The notes beneath the pieces were generated by a model, which was given only the letters and a program-made list of their open reading frames with translations, did not search any database and was not told where the DNA came from. A program made the translations under genes and the position numbers. A stretch of DNA of 64,000 bases from CAZSCF01 sp964636505 (GTDB taxonomy: Bacteria; Patescibacteriota; Minisyncoccia; Moranbacterales; UBA2206). The first letter of the stretch is position 1; the number at the start of each line of letters is the position of its first letter. Location of the stretch: the NCBI GenBank assembly GCA_964636505.1, contig CAZWRY010000004.1:3450-67449 (forward strand), in the 5' to 3' direction. Shown one piece after another: positions 40,301 to 48,696 of the stretch.

Positions 40301-41710
40301 ATGTTTGATTTTTTTAAAAAAAGAAGCGGGATACTGGGAATGAATGCCAGAAATCTTGACTATATTCGTCCTTACAACCTGAAAAGTGCCAAAAGACTCG
40401 CTGATAACAAACTTTTAAGTAAAAAAAAATTGGCTAAAAGCGGCATTTCCGTTTCGCCGTTGCTTTTTAAAATACGCAGCCGCGAAGAATTGGAAAGTTT
40501 TGACTGGAGCAAGCTTCCGGAAAGTTTCGCACTAAAACCTAACCGCGGATTTGGAGGAGAAGGCATCATTGTTGTCTATGGAAAAAAGAAAAACTCCGAA
40601 AATACCTGGATAAAAGCCGACAGATCAAAGGTTACCGTTGAAGATTTAAAAAACCATATTCAAAATATCTTGGATGGAGCTTTTTCTTTGGCCAATACTC
40701 TGGACATCGCCTTTTTTGAAGAAAGAGTTAGGCTAAGCAAGTCTTTTAAGCCCTACACCTTTAAGGGCATTCCGGATATTCGGGTCATTGTTTTTAATAA
40801 AGTGCCTGTCATGGCCATGCTCCGACTTCCAACTAAAGAGTCTGGCGGCAAAGCCAATTTACATCAGGGCGCCATTGGAGTTGGCATTGATATGGCTTCC
40901 GGCATTACTACTTCGGCCGTACAGGGAAAAAACAAATTAATTGAAAAAATGCCAGATTCAAGGATGTCCACCAGTGGGTTTAAGATACCTTTTTGGAAGG
41001 ATATTTTGCTCTTAGCTGTCCGCGCTCAAGAGATATCCAAGCTGGGTTATTTGGGCGTTGACATTGCTATTGACAAAGAGAGAGGTCCGCTTATTTTGGA
41101 ATTAAATGCCCGCCCAGGACTTTCCATTCAAATAGCCAACTTGGCCGGCCTAAAAGAGCGCCTGAAAAGAGTTAGCGGCCTTAAAATCAAATCTCTTGAA
41201 CGTGGCGTTCGCGTCGGCATGGATCTTTTTGGAGGAGAAATTGAAGAGGAGGTTGAAGATATCTCCGGACGCAAAGTAATCGGACCGATAGAAAAAATCA
41301 AGCTAATCGGAAAAGAAGGAAAAGAAATTGAAGTTGAAGCTAAAATTGATACAGGAGCTTTTTCTTCCTCTATTGACATAAATCTTGCTAAAGAGCTAGG
41401 CTTTCAAGAAATTATAGAAAAATTTTCTGAACTAGACTTGTCAGAATATAAATTATTACCAGAAAATGAAGCTGTTATTAAAAAAGATGTGTTGGAAAAA
41501 TATAAAAACAAGATTCCAGACCTAGAAGATGTGGCCGTTGTTTTTTCATCACACGGAGCATCAATTCGCCCAATAGTTAAGATTAACTTTATCATGGATA
41601 ATCTGGAAATATTTTCCAGAATGAACATAATAGACAGAAGTAATCTGAAATGTCCCGTTATTATCGGCAGAAAAAACCTGGAAAAATTCTTAATTGATGT
41701 AAACAAATAA
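40301..41710 (+). CDS. RimK-like ATP-grasp ligase fused to RimB-like retropepsin domain
   Basis: 469 residues. Residues 1-310 match the alpha-L-glutamate ligase-related ATP-grasp family (NARNLDYIRPYNLKSAKRLA, SFALKPNRGFGGEGIIVVYG, PDIRVIVFNKVPVMAMLRLP, LELNARPGLSIQIANLAGL). Residues about 325-469 are a RimB/DUF785 retropepsin-like domain (GPIEKIKLIG, EAKIDTGAFSSSIDI with the DTGA active site, NIIDRSNLKCPVIIGRKNL). The ligase and protease are usually separate adjacent genes, and here they are fused. A ligase plus protease suggests reversible amide tailoring of a peptide or wall component. Substrate unknown. Six bases separate it from the next ligase. Confidence 0.87.
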   Translation: MFDFFKKRSGILGMNARNLDYIRPYNLKSAKRLADNKLLSKKKLAKSGISVSPLLFKIRSREELESFDWSKLPESFALKPNRGFGGEGIIVVYGKKKNSENTWIKADRSKVTVEDLKNHIQNILDGAFSLANTLDIAFFEERVRLSKSFKPYTFKGIPDIRVIVFNKVPVMAMLRLPTKESGGKANLHQGAIGVGIDMASGITTSAVQGKNKLIEKMPDSRMSTSGFKIPFWKDILLLAVRAQEISKLGYLGVDIAIDKERGPLILELNARPGLSIQIANLAGLKERLKRVSGLKIKSLERGVRVGMDLFGGEIEEEVEDISGRKVIGPIEKIKLIGKEGKEIEVEAKIDTGAFSSSIDINLAKELGFQEIIEKFSELDLSEYKLLPENEAVIKKDVLEKYKNKIPDLEDVAVVFSSHGASIRPIVKINFIMDNLEIFSRMNIIDRSNLKCPVIIGRKNLEKFLIDVNK

Positions 41711-41715
41711 GGCAT

Positions 41716-42729
41716 ATGAAAATATTAAAGAGTTTAAAAAAAATTACCCTAAAAAACTTGAATGAGATAGACTTTAAACATAAAAAAAGCACGGCAGAAG
41801 AACTGCTAAAAGCTTCTCTAAAGAAAAAAGTTGAGGTTTTTAGGGTTTTTGAAGACAGGTTTATTTTTATTTTAAAAAAGAAAGACAAGCTTTTTTGGAT
41901 TAGTAAAGCGCTAACCTCAAAAGCAAACCCCGTAGGTATTAGCATCGCGCGAGACAAGAAGTTGACCACAAGACTGCTTTATGAAATTGGTTATCCGGTC
42001 GCCCCCAGCAGCATGATTTCCGATATTTCAGAATTAAAAGAAGCCATAAAAAAAATAAAATTTCCAGTTGTTATAAAGCCCTTGAGGTCTTTGGGGGGGA
42101 AGGGTGTTACCGTCAACATAAGAACAAAAAACCTTTTGTTTGATTCCTTTAGAATTGCTAAAAAGTTTGATAAAAAAATATTGGTTGAAAAACACATAGA
42201 AGGAGATTATTACAGGCTAACCTATATAGCTAACGGTTTTTATGCCGCAACCAAAAACATGCCTGCGTATATAGTTGGAGACGGGAAAAAAACAGCCAAA
42301 CAATTAATTGACAGTGAAAATAAAAATAATAAAGAAAGAAAGGACAAGGGAAGATTAAAAAAAATAAAGATTTCTGAAAAAACAAAAAGGTTTTTAGCTA
42401 CTTACGGATACACTTTTAGCTCTATAATACCTAAAAGCAAAAAAATACCTCTTTGTTTTAGCGGTTTTGATGGCGGAGAATATATTGATGTTACAAAAAA
42501 CGTTCATCCTTATTTTATTAAAATGGCAAGTAGAATTTCTAAAATATTGGACCTTCCCATAATAGGAGTTGATATTATAACAAAAACTATCAGCAAGCCA
42601 CTTAATAAAACAGGCGGAGTGATTTTGGAAATAAATGGCACATACCCCGACATTCAATTTCACAATATGCCAACACAAGGAAAGCCAATAAATTTGGCGC
42701 CAAAGCTAATTGATTGTTTATTTGAATAA
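41716..42729 (+). CDS. ATP-grasp ligase, cyanophycin-synthetase/GshAB-like
   Basis: 337 residues. ATP-grasp order: NPVGISIARDKKLTTRLLYE, IGYPVAPSSMISDISELKEA, FPVVIKPLRSLGGKGVTVN, ILVEKHIEGDYYRLTYIANG, then VGDGKKTAKQLID and GVILEINGTYPDIQFHN. The GDGKKT stretch and DK-x-x-T-R-x-L-L region resemble the ATP-grasp part of cyanophycin synthetase and glutathione-type ligases. There is no Mur-ligase domain as in full cyanophycin synthetase. The N-terminal about 75 residues are not recognised. It is the second of four consecutive ATP-grasp genes. The amide product is unknown. Confidence 0.83.
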   Translation: MKILKSLKKITLKNLNEIDFKHKKSTAEELLKASLKKKVEVFRVFEDRFIFILKKKDKLFWISKALTSKANPVGISIARDKKLTTRLLYEIGYPVAPSSMISDISELKEAIKKIKFPVVIKPLRSLGGKGVTVNIRTKNLLFDSFRIAKKFDKKILVEKHIEGDYYRLTYIANGFYAATKNMPAYIVGDGKKTAKQLIDSENKNNKERKDKGRLKKIKISEKTKRFLATYGYTFSSIIPKSKKIPLCFSGFDGGEYIDVTKNVHPYFIKMASRISKILDLPIIGVDIITKTISKPLNKTGGVILEINGTYPDIQFHNMPTQGKPINLAPKLIDCLFE

Positions 42730-42750
42730 TTTTTTAATAAAAACAATTCA

Positions 42751-43632
42751 ATGTCTCCTATAAACTTTTTAATAATAGGCCCTGATAATGAAAACACTTG
42801 GGATTTAGTTAATGAAATAAAAAAAAGAAAACATTCAGTCTTGTCTCTGCCAATAAAAGAAATTTTTTTTGAGTTTTCCAATAAAAAATTTAAGGCCTTT
42901 TGGAAAAATAAAGATCTTGATCTTTTTGATATCATTCTTTTTAGGGGATATAATGAAAGCTTTATTGAAGCCGGTGTCCTGGCAAAAAAGTTTCTTGACG
43001 ATAAAAAAACGGTGGTTGATGAGGTTATTGGCAAAGGATTTATTCCAGGCAAAACATTTGAGGCAAGCCGACTTATTAAAAACAAGCTCCGACATCCAAA
43101 AACATTGCAGTGTATTAACAGCTCTATTTGTACAAGTGTTCTAAAAAAAATATCTTTTCCTATTATAGTAAAGCCCGTCCACGGACAAAAAGGCAAGGAT
43201 ATGCATAAATTTAAAAACATCAAGGAAGCCGAGGTTTTTTTAAAGAAAAATCCTACAGGCTATTTAATCCAGGAATATTGTAAAATAGACGGGGATATAC
43301 GTGTTTTTGTTGTAGGAAATAAGGTTTTAGGAGCAATAAAAAGATTTGTCATTGATGGAGACTTCCGCTCTAATGCTTCCTTGGGCGCAAAGGCAAAAAA
43401 ATATCCCGTAGACAAAGAATTGCGAAGATTGTCTGTTTCTGCAGCAAAAATAATGAAGTATGAAATCGCTGGAGTTGATATTATTAAATATGAGGGAAAA
43501 TATTTTATCTTAGAAGTTAACTTTGCTCCCCAATGGCAAAAATTCAAAGAAATTACAGGCATTAATCCGGCAAAAGACATAATCAATTACGCAATAAGAA
43601 AATATGAAAAAAATAAAGGTAGGTTTTTTTAA
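42751..43632 (+). CDS. RimK-like ATP-grasp ligase
   Basis: 293 residues. A preATP-grasp-like N-terminus (INFLIIGPDNENTWDLVNEI) leads to FPIIVKPVHGQKGKDMHKFK, YLIQEYCKIDGDIRVFVVGN, and RRLSVSAAKIMKYEIAGVDI. GKYFILEVNFAPQWQKF has the Mg-binding E-x-N. This pattern matches RimK/LysX-type amidoligases. LysX-type enzymes act on carrier-protein-bound substrates, but no LysW-like carrier was seen nearby. The end overlaps the next ATP-grasp gene by 29 bp, strongly suggesting coupled translation. Confidence 0.83.
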   Translation: MSPINFLIIGPDNENTWDLVNEIKKRKHSVLSLPIKEIFFEFSNKKFKAFWKNKDLDLFDIILFRGYNESFIEAGVLAKKFLDDKKTVVDEVIGKGFIPGKTFEASRLIKNKLRHPKTLQCINSSICTSVLKKISFPIIVKPVHGQKGKDMHKFKNIKEAEVFLKKNPTGYLIQEYCKIDGDIRVFVVGNKVLGAIKRFVIDGDFRSNASLGAKAKKYPVDKELRRLSVSAAKIMKYEIAGVDIIKYEGKYFILEVNFAPQWQKFKEITGINPAKDIINYAIRKYEKNKGRFF

Positions 43633-44548
43633 GTCTCCGCAAGGAGTTTTTACCAAGAAAATAATTAAAAAAATAGAGAAAAAACTCAAAGAAAAAAACT
43701 TTATAGAGCTTTATACGGGTTTAGATTTTAGAAAAGGCCAAGTAATAAACGGTCGGGTCATAGTTGATGGCTTTGATTTAAATAGTCTGGATGTTTATTT
43801 TTGGCACGACGCCATAAAGGCGTCTGAATGGGATGGTGACAATTATTTTTTAAATGTTTTAAGAGCTCTTGAAAACAATTGCCTTGTTATTAATTCAAGT
43901 GAGGCAACTCGAACAATTAGCGATAAGTTTTTATCACATAACCTTCTCCTTAAAAACCGTTTGCCTGTTGTAGATTTTGCCTTGATTGATTTTAACAGAA
44001 GCGCACTAAAAAAAATTTTTGGTCTTTTTGACGGTTCAATTGTCATTAAGCCAAGGTTTGGAGGTTGGGGAATTGGAGTAGAAAAAATATCTTCACAAAA
44101 CGAATTGTTTAGCTGGTTCAACAAGACGAAAAAGGCTAAAAATCCACCGAAGCAAATCTTGATTGAAAAGTATTTTAAAAATGATTTATCAAAATGGATT
44201 GCTGTTGTTGTTTTGGGAGAAAAAATTCTTTTTGGTTATAGAAAAAAAATAACCACCGGTTCTGATTGGAAAATTTACGACCCTCAAAAAAAGGATGGCA
44301 AGGGAGCTTATTCTGAATACGTTGATCCTCCTAAAAAACTCAAAGAGATAGCCCTTGCAGCCAAAAGGGCTGTAAAAAAAGATATTGTGGGATTTGATTT
44401 TATTTTTACAAATGAAGGTTATAAGATAGTTGATGAAAATGGTCGTCCGGGTATTTATAAAAATTGTCTTGCTCAATGTAGGTTAAAAATAGAAGATGAG
44501 ATTGCTAACCTGATAATCAACAAGGTGCTTTCTAAAAATAAAACATAG
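43604..44548 (+). CDS. ATP-grasp ligase (RimK/glutathione-synthetase-like)
   Basis: 314 residues beginning MKKIKVGFFKSPQGVFTKKI. ATP-grasp landmarks are RTISDKFLSHNLLLKNRLPV, SIVIKPRFGGWGIGVEKISS, LIEKYFKNDLSKWIAVVVLG, and VGFDFIFTNEGYKIVDENGR followed by PGIY. The nucleotide-binding Lys and the terminal E-N-G-R acidic/Asn pair are present. It differs clearly from its three neighbours, so the cluster is not a simple recent tandem duplication. Last gene of the ATP-grasp run. A promoter directly behind it starts the penicillin-binding protein gene. Confidence 0.8.
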   Translation: MKKIKVGFFKSPQGVFTKKIIKKIEKKLKEKNFIELYTGLDFRKGQVINGRVIVDGFDLNSLDVYFWHDAIKASEWDGDNYFLNVLRALENNCLVINSSEATRTISDKFLSHNLLLKNRLPVVDFALIDFNRSALKKIFGLFDGSIVIKPRFGGWGIGVEKISSQNELFSWFNKTKKAKNPPKQILIEKYFKNDLSKWIAVVVLGEKILFGYRKKITTGSDWKIYDPQKKDGKGAYSEYVDPPKKLKEIALAAKRAVKKDIVGFDFIFTNEGYKIVDENGRPGIYKNCLAQCRLKIEDEIANLIINKVLSKNKT

Positions 44549-44553
44549 CTTTC

Positions 44554-44582
44554 TTGAAATTTTATCTTTTTTAGTTTATAAT
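44554..44582 (+). promoter_or_regulatory. Strong sigma-70-like promoter for the PBP gene
   Basis: TTGAAA (44554-44559), 17-base spacer, perfect TATAAT (44577-44582). The predicted start is near 44589, so the mRNA leader to ATG 44597 would be only about 7 bases, close to leaderless. Confidence 0.7.
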
Positions 44583-44596
44583 ACGGTTTGACCCTT

Positions 44597-47104
44597 ATGC
44601 CACACGTTTTTGTTTCATTTAAAGACCTAAAGGCTGTTTCCAAAAAAAACAAATGGAAGTTTTTTGGAATTTTGGCTGCTTATTTTTGCCTAGCGCTTTT
44701 TATTTTTGTTTTGGGCGTTTTTGTTTATTTTTATAAGGACTTACCTTCTCCGGGAAAAATGAATACTCGCTTTATAGCCGAGTCAACCAAAATATATGAC
44801 CGGACCGGACAACACATTCTTTATGAGGTTCATGGAGAAGAAAAAAGAACAATTATTCCTTTTGACAATATTCCAGAAAGCGTCCGCTATGCGACAATTT
44901 CTTTGGAAGATCAGGACTTTTATTCCCACCATGGTATAAAAATCTCTTCTATTATACGTTCGGCACTTAAAGATATTTTAAAAAGATCGGCCGCACAAGG
45001 AGGTTCAACCATAACCCAGCAGTTTGTAAAAAAGGCTCTTCTAACTGACGAAAAGAAACTTTCCCGCAAAATAAAGGAAGTAATCTTGTCCCTAGAATTA
45101 GAAACCAAGTATTCTAAGGATGAAATTTTAGAAATGTATCTAAACCAAATCCCTTATGGTTCAAATGCTTATGGAATAGAAGCCGCTGCCCAAACTTTTT
45201 TTGGGAAAAACGCTAAAAACCTTACTTTGGATGAAGCTGCTCTTTTAGCTTCTCTGCCGCAGGCTCCTAGTTATTATTCTCCCAACGGTTCTCATCCTGA
45301 CGCCTTGAAAGGTCGCCAAGAGTTTGCCCTCAAAAGAATGGCTGACCTGGGCTACATTACACCAGAACAAGCTACTGAATTTAAGCAGGTTGATGTTTTG
45401 GCTAAAATAAAGCCTTTTAGAGAGAAAATTGACGCTCCACACTTCGTTATGTACATCAAGGAATATCTTGAAAAAACTTACGGAGAACAAGCCGTTGAAC
45501 AAGGCGGCCTAAAAGTTTATACCACGCTAGACTGGGATAAACAACAAATTGCTGAAAAGGCAGTTCGTGAAGGAGCAGAATCTAACGCTAAAAAATATGG
45601 TGCAAATAATGCTTCTTTAGTTGCTATTGATCCGAAAAACAGTCAAATTCTAGCCATGGTTGGGTCAAAAGACTATTTTGATAAGACAATTGATGGACAA
45701 GTAAATGTGGCTATTCGTGATCGCCAGCCGGGATCATCTTTTAAGCCTTATGTTTATTTGACCGCCTTTAAGAAGGGCTACACACCAGAAACGCAGCTTT
45801 GGGACGTAGATACCAATTTTGAAACATCTGATGGAAAAACCTACAACCCAAAGAATTACGATGGGCAAAACAGGGGTCTCTTGCAAATGAAAAACACTTT
45901 AGCCATGTCCTTAAATGTGCCTGCCGTTAAAGCTCTTTACCTGGCTGGAGTCAAAGACTCAATTCAAACAGCTAAAGACATGGGCATAAACACGCTAAAC
46001 GATCCGGATAAGCTTGGTTTGTCTTTGGTTTTGGGAGGAGGTGAGGTTAAGTTACTTGAACATACAAATGCTTTTGCCACTCTGGCTAACGGAGGGATTT
46101 TTCGCAATAAAACTGCTATTTTAAAAATAACCGACGCCAAAGACAATGTTTTGGAAGAATATAAAGCCAGCACCGGCAAAAGAGTTGTGGAAGAAAAATA
46201 TATTGCTATGCTAGATTATGTTCTATCTACAAATGATCTCCGGGCACCCGTTTTTGGAAATAGCAATCCACTTGCTTTTAGCAATCGTCAGGTTGCCGCC
46301 AAAACCGGAACAACCAATGAATGGCGCGATGGATGGACGATGGGCTATACCCCCTCTTTAGCTGTTGGCGTTTGGGCCGGAAACAACAATAACTCGCCCA
46401 TGGCCAAGGGGGCCGATGGCGTTTATGTTGCCGCACCTATCTGGAGATCTTTTATGGAACAAGCTCTAAAAAACTATGCCAACGAAGATTTCCCTAAATA
46501 TGAAAAAGAAGAAACAGGTAAAGATATTTTGGATGGAAAAATGGACCCTTTAAAAAAAACCGAGGTCTGTGAAATTAAAAAAGACAAATTTTGCCTGGCT
46601 ACATCTTCTTGCCCAGATAAAAAAAGAGATGAAAAAAAGTTTTTTGTCGGACACTCAATTCTTTATTATGTTAACAAAGATGACCCACGAGGCAGCCAAC
46701 CTAAAAATCCAGGCAGCGACCCTCAGTTTGAAAACTGGGAAAAAGCTGTCAAAAAATGGGCTGTTGACCAAAAAGACATAAGCAAAAAAGATGTCCCGTC
46801 TGAAAGTTGTAAATCGGAAGATTTTGACGCAGTAAGCGTATCTGTGTCCATCTCTTCTCCAAACGACGGCGAAACTGTCACAGAAACATCTTTTTCTATT
46901 ACCGCTAGCGCCTCAGCTGAGGCTGGCATCAAAAAGATTACTCTTTATATTAATGGCACAGAAATAACATCTTCAAACGACTCCTCTTTAAGTCATGTTT
47001 ATCCTACCCCAAGCGGCGAAAATGCCTTAGACATCCGAGTTTCCGCTGAGGATAAACATGGAAACGGCGCCTCAGATTCCATCCGCATAAACACCAAGCT
47101 TTAA
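44597..47104 (+). CDS. Class A penicillin-binding protein (PBP1A type) with C-terminal Ig-like domain
   Basis: Bifunctional peptidoglycan polymerase. Cytosolic tail and TM (about 25-45), then a GT51 glycosyltransferase: SLEDQDFYSHHGIKISSIIR, AQGGSTITQQFVKKALLTDE, and EILEMYLNQIPYGSNAYGIE. The transpeptidase has SxxK in PGSSFKPYVYL (about 380), the SxN equivalent in AMSLNVPAVKALYLAG, and KTG in AAKTGTTNEWRDG (about 569). The last about 90 residues (SPNDGETVTETSFSITAS ... KKITLYINGTEI) form an Ig-like domain of surface proteins. ATG 44597 was preferred to TTG 44588. The gene follows the ATP-grasp cluster and has its own promoter and terminator. Confidence 0.96.
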   Translation: MPHVFVSFKDLKAVSKKNKWKFFGILAAYFCLALFIFVLGVFVYFYKDLPSPGKMNTRFIAESTKIYDRTGQHILYEVHGEEKRTIIPFDNIPESVRYATISLEDQDFYSHHGIKISSIIRSALKDILKRSAAQGGSTITQQFVKKALLTDEKKLSRKIKEVILSLELETKYSKDEILEMYLNQIPYGSNAYGIEAAAQTFFGKNAKNLTLDEAALLASLPQAPSYYSPNGSHPDALKGRQEFALKRMADLGYITPEQATEFKQVDVLAKIKPFREKIDAPHFVMYIKEYLEKTYGEQAVEQGGLKVYTTLDWDKQQIAEKAVREGAESNAKKYGANNASLVAIDPKNSQILAMVGSKDYFDKTIDGQVNVAIRDRQPGSSFKPYVYLTAFKKGYTPETQLWDVDTNFETSDGKTYNPKNYDGQNRGLLQMKNTLAMSLNVPAVKALYLAGVKDSIQTAKDMGINTLNDPDKLGLSLVLGGGEVKLLEHTNAFATLANGGIFRNKTAILKITDAKDNVLEEYKASTGKRVVEEKYIAMLDYVLSTNDLRAPVFGNSNPLAFSNRQVAAKTGTTNEWRDGWTMGYTPSLAVGVWAGNNNNSPMAKGADGVYVAAPIWRSFMEQALKNYANEDFPKYEKEETGKDILDGKMDPLKKTEVCEIKKDKFCLATSSCPDKKRDEKKFFVGHSILYYVNKDDPRGSQPKNPGSDPQFENWEKAVKKWAVDQKDISKKDVPSESCKSEDFDAVSVSVSISSPNDGETVTETSFSITASASAEAGIKKITLYINGTEITSSNDSSLSHVYPTPSGENALDIRVSAEDKHGNGASDSIRINTKL

Positions 47105-47111
47105 ATTTTTC

Positions 47112-47140
47112 AAAAAAAGCGTTCTTAAAACGCTTTTTTT
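47112..47140 (+). terminator. Terminator after the PBP gene
   Basis: Stem AAAAGCGTT/AACGCTTTT with a long T run. A converging minus-strand gene ends at 47173. Confidence 0.85.
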
Positions 47141-47172
47141 GTTTGTTTATTTTGACACTTTTTTTGGCTCTT

Positions 47173-47463
47173 TTATTTTATTTTTATTTCACTTATTAAG
47201 TTGGAGCCCGCTCTCTCGTTTATTTTTCGCATAATTTTTTCCCTGTTTAACAAAAACTCAGAAGACCAGTTTGGGTTCCTCACCTTAACAAAAAGCGTGC
47301 CGTCAGACAAGCGATCGGGTGATATTTTTTCAAGACCTATTTTGCCAAAATATTCCAGAACACTTTCCCGAAAAACATAAAAAACAGACTCTTTGTCCAC
47401 ATCTGTTTTTTGGAACAAATATTTTTTCCCGTCTCCAACAAGATTTCTGAACGATCTTATCAT
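47173..47463 (-). CDS. DciA-like (DUF721) replicative-helicase loader
   Basis: 96 residues with the DUF721 pattern DGTLFVKVRNPNWSSEFLLN, then REKIMRKINERAGSNLISEI. DciA loads the replicative helicase in bacteria lacking DnaC. It lies near dnaN and dnaA, which supports the assignment. One base separates it from trxB. The region N-terminal to the conserved part is short. Confidence 0.75.
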   Translation of the reverse strand: MIRSFRNLVGDGKKYLFQKTDVDKESVFYVFRESVLEYFGKIGLEKISPDRLSDGTLFVKVRNPNWSSEFLLNREKIMRKINERAGSNLISEIKIK

Positions 47464-47464
47464 C

Positions 47465-48409
47465 TTAATTGTTTTTTCTTAAATAATTATATATGCTTTT
47501 GGCAGCAATGGCGCCCTCCGCTGCGGCCGTAATCACTTGAAAAAATTTATTTGAACCGTCTGTTATGTCCCCGGCCGCCCAAATGCCCGAAGCGGAAGTT
47601 TGTCCATCTTTTTTAATTTTTATAAAGCCGGTTTCATCTTTTTCAATGCCTAAGCCTTCAGTAAGATCTACTCTTGGATCAGAGCCACATTCAATAAAAA
47701 CCCCGTCCAAATCAAGCGTTCCTTCTCCCTGATGCGCCTTGTCTAACCTTACGCCCTCAACTTTTTTCTCACCTAAAATTTCAACCACATTTAAATTGTA
47801 AAGTATTTCTATTTTTTCGTTTTTTTCTGCTTTATTTTTCCAAAATTCCTCAGCAGAAAGATTGTTTTTTCTATATATTAAAAAAACTTTTTTGGCAATT
47901 TCTGATAAATAAACCGCCGCCGAAACAGCGCTGTTTGCTCCACCAATAACACAAATTGTTTTATTTTTATAAAAAAACCCGTCACAAGTCGCACAATAAG
48001 AAACTCCCTTGCCCAAAAAAGTGTCTTCCCCTTTTATGCCCATTTTTTTACGCTTTGATCCTGTGGCCAACAAAATAGTTTTGGCTAATATTTTTTTATT
48101 CTCATTAAATGTTATTTCAAAAAAATTTTTTTCTTTTTTTAATTTTATTTGGCTAACTATTCCCGAAAGGATTTCTGTTCCATATTTTTTGGCATGTCCA
48201 ATAAACCTTTGTGAAAGATTAGAGCCGCCTATATCTTCAATGCCCAAATAATTGTCTACCCAATGAGCCTCTGAGATCGTCCCTCCCACCAACCCGCCAA
48301 AAACAAGATGCTTGATGCCAAAACGAGAAGCATAAACAGAAGCAGAAAGCCCTGCTGGACCAGCGCCGATTATGACTAGCTCATAAAAATTTAACTTTTT
48401 TTCTTCCAT
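47465..48409 (-). CDS. trxB: Thioredoxin reductase-like FAD/NAD(P) oxidoreductase
   Basis: 314 residues. FAD-binding GxGxxG is in LVIIGAGPAGLSASVYASRF, the redox pair is CATC in VSYCATCDGFFYKNKTICVI (about 140), the NADPH-binding motif is GGANSAVSAAVYL, and FAD contacts are in GIWAAGDITDG. It reduces thioredoxin or a related protein. Standard length. Placed between dciA and a small DNA-repair gene in the dnaN-side unit. Confidence 0.95.
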   Translation of the reverse strand: MEEKKLNFYELVIIGAGPAGLSASVYASRFGIKHLVFGGLVGGTISEAHWVDNYLGIEDIGGSNLSQRFIGHAKKYGTEILSGIVSQIKLKKEKNFFEITFNENKKILAKTILLATGSKRKKMGIKGEDTFLGKGVSYCATCDGFFYKNKTICVIGGANSAVSAAVYLSEIAKKVFLIYRKNNLSAEEFWKNKAEKNEKIEILYNLNVVEILGEKKVEGVRLDKAHQGEGTLDLDGVFIECGSDPRVDLTEGLGIEKDETGFIKIKKDGQTSASGIWAAGDITDGSNKFFQVITAAAEGAIAAKSIYNYLRKNN

Positions 48410-48414
48410 ATGTT

Positions 48415-48690
48415 TTATTTTATTGCTTTTTCTTTTTTTAAAATTTCTTCCTTTCTTTTTTTACCCCTATTGTATCCCCCAGGCCCTCCATTAGACAAAA
48501 CAACTCTGTGGCAAGGAATGTTTTTGTTGAAGTTTTTATTTAAGATATTGCCCACCGCTCGCCAAGCCAAAGGCTGACCAGCTAATTTAGCCACCTCCTT
48601 ATAACTCCTAGTTTCACCCCTAGGAATTAGAGATACCACCCGAAAAACCCTCTCTTTTAAAGGTTTTTTGCATTTTTTCATACATTGCAA
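48415..48690 (-). CDS. Methylguanine-DNA methyltransferase domain protein (Ogt/ATL size)
   Basis: 91 residues corresponding only to the DNA-binding/active-site domain of MGMT: RVVSLIPRGETRSYKEVAKL, GQPLAWRAVGNILNKN, and NIPCHRVVLSNGGPGGYN. The alkyl-accepting Cys (PCHR) is present, so it is not a Trp-type ATL protein, but the N-terminal domain is missing. It may be an active minimal methyltransferase or a damage sensor. Six bp from dnaN's end and five from trxB's start imply an operon. Confidence 0.88.
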   Translation of the reverse strand: MQCMKKCKKPLKERVFRVVSLIPRGETRSYKEVAKLAGQPLAWRAVGNILNKNFNKNIPCHRVVLSNGGPGGYNRGKKRKEEILKKEKAIK

Positions 48691-48696
48691 CCCCTT

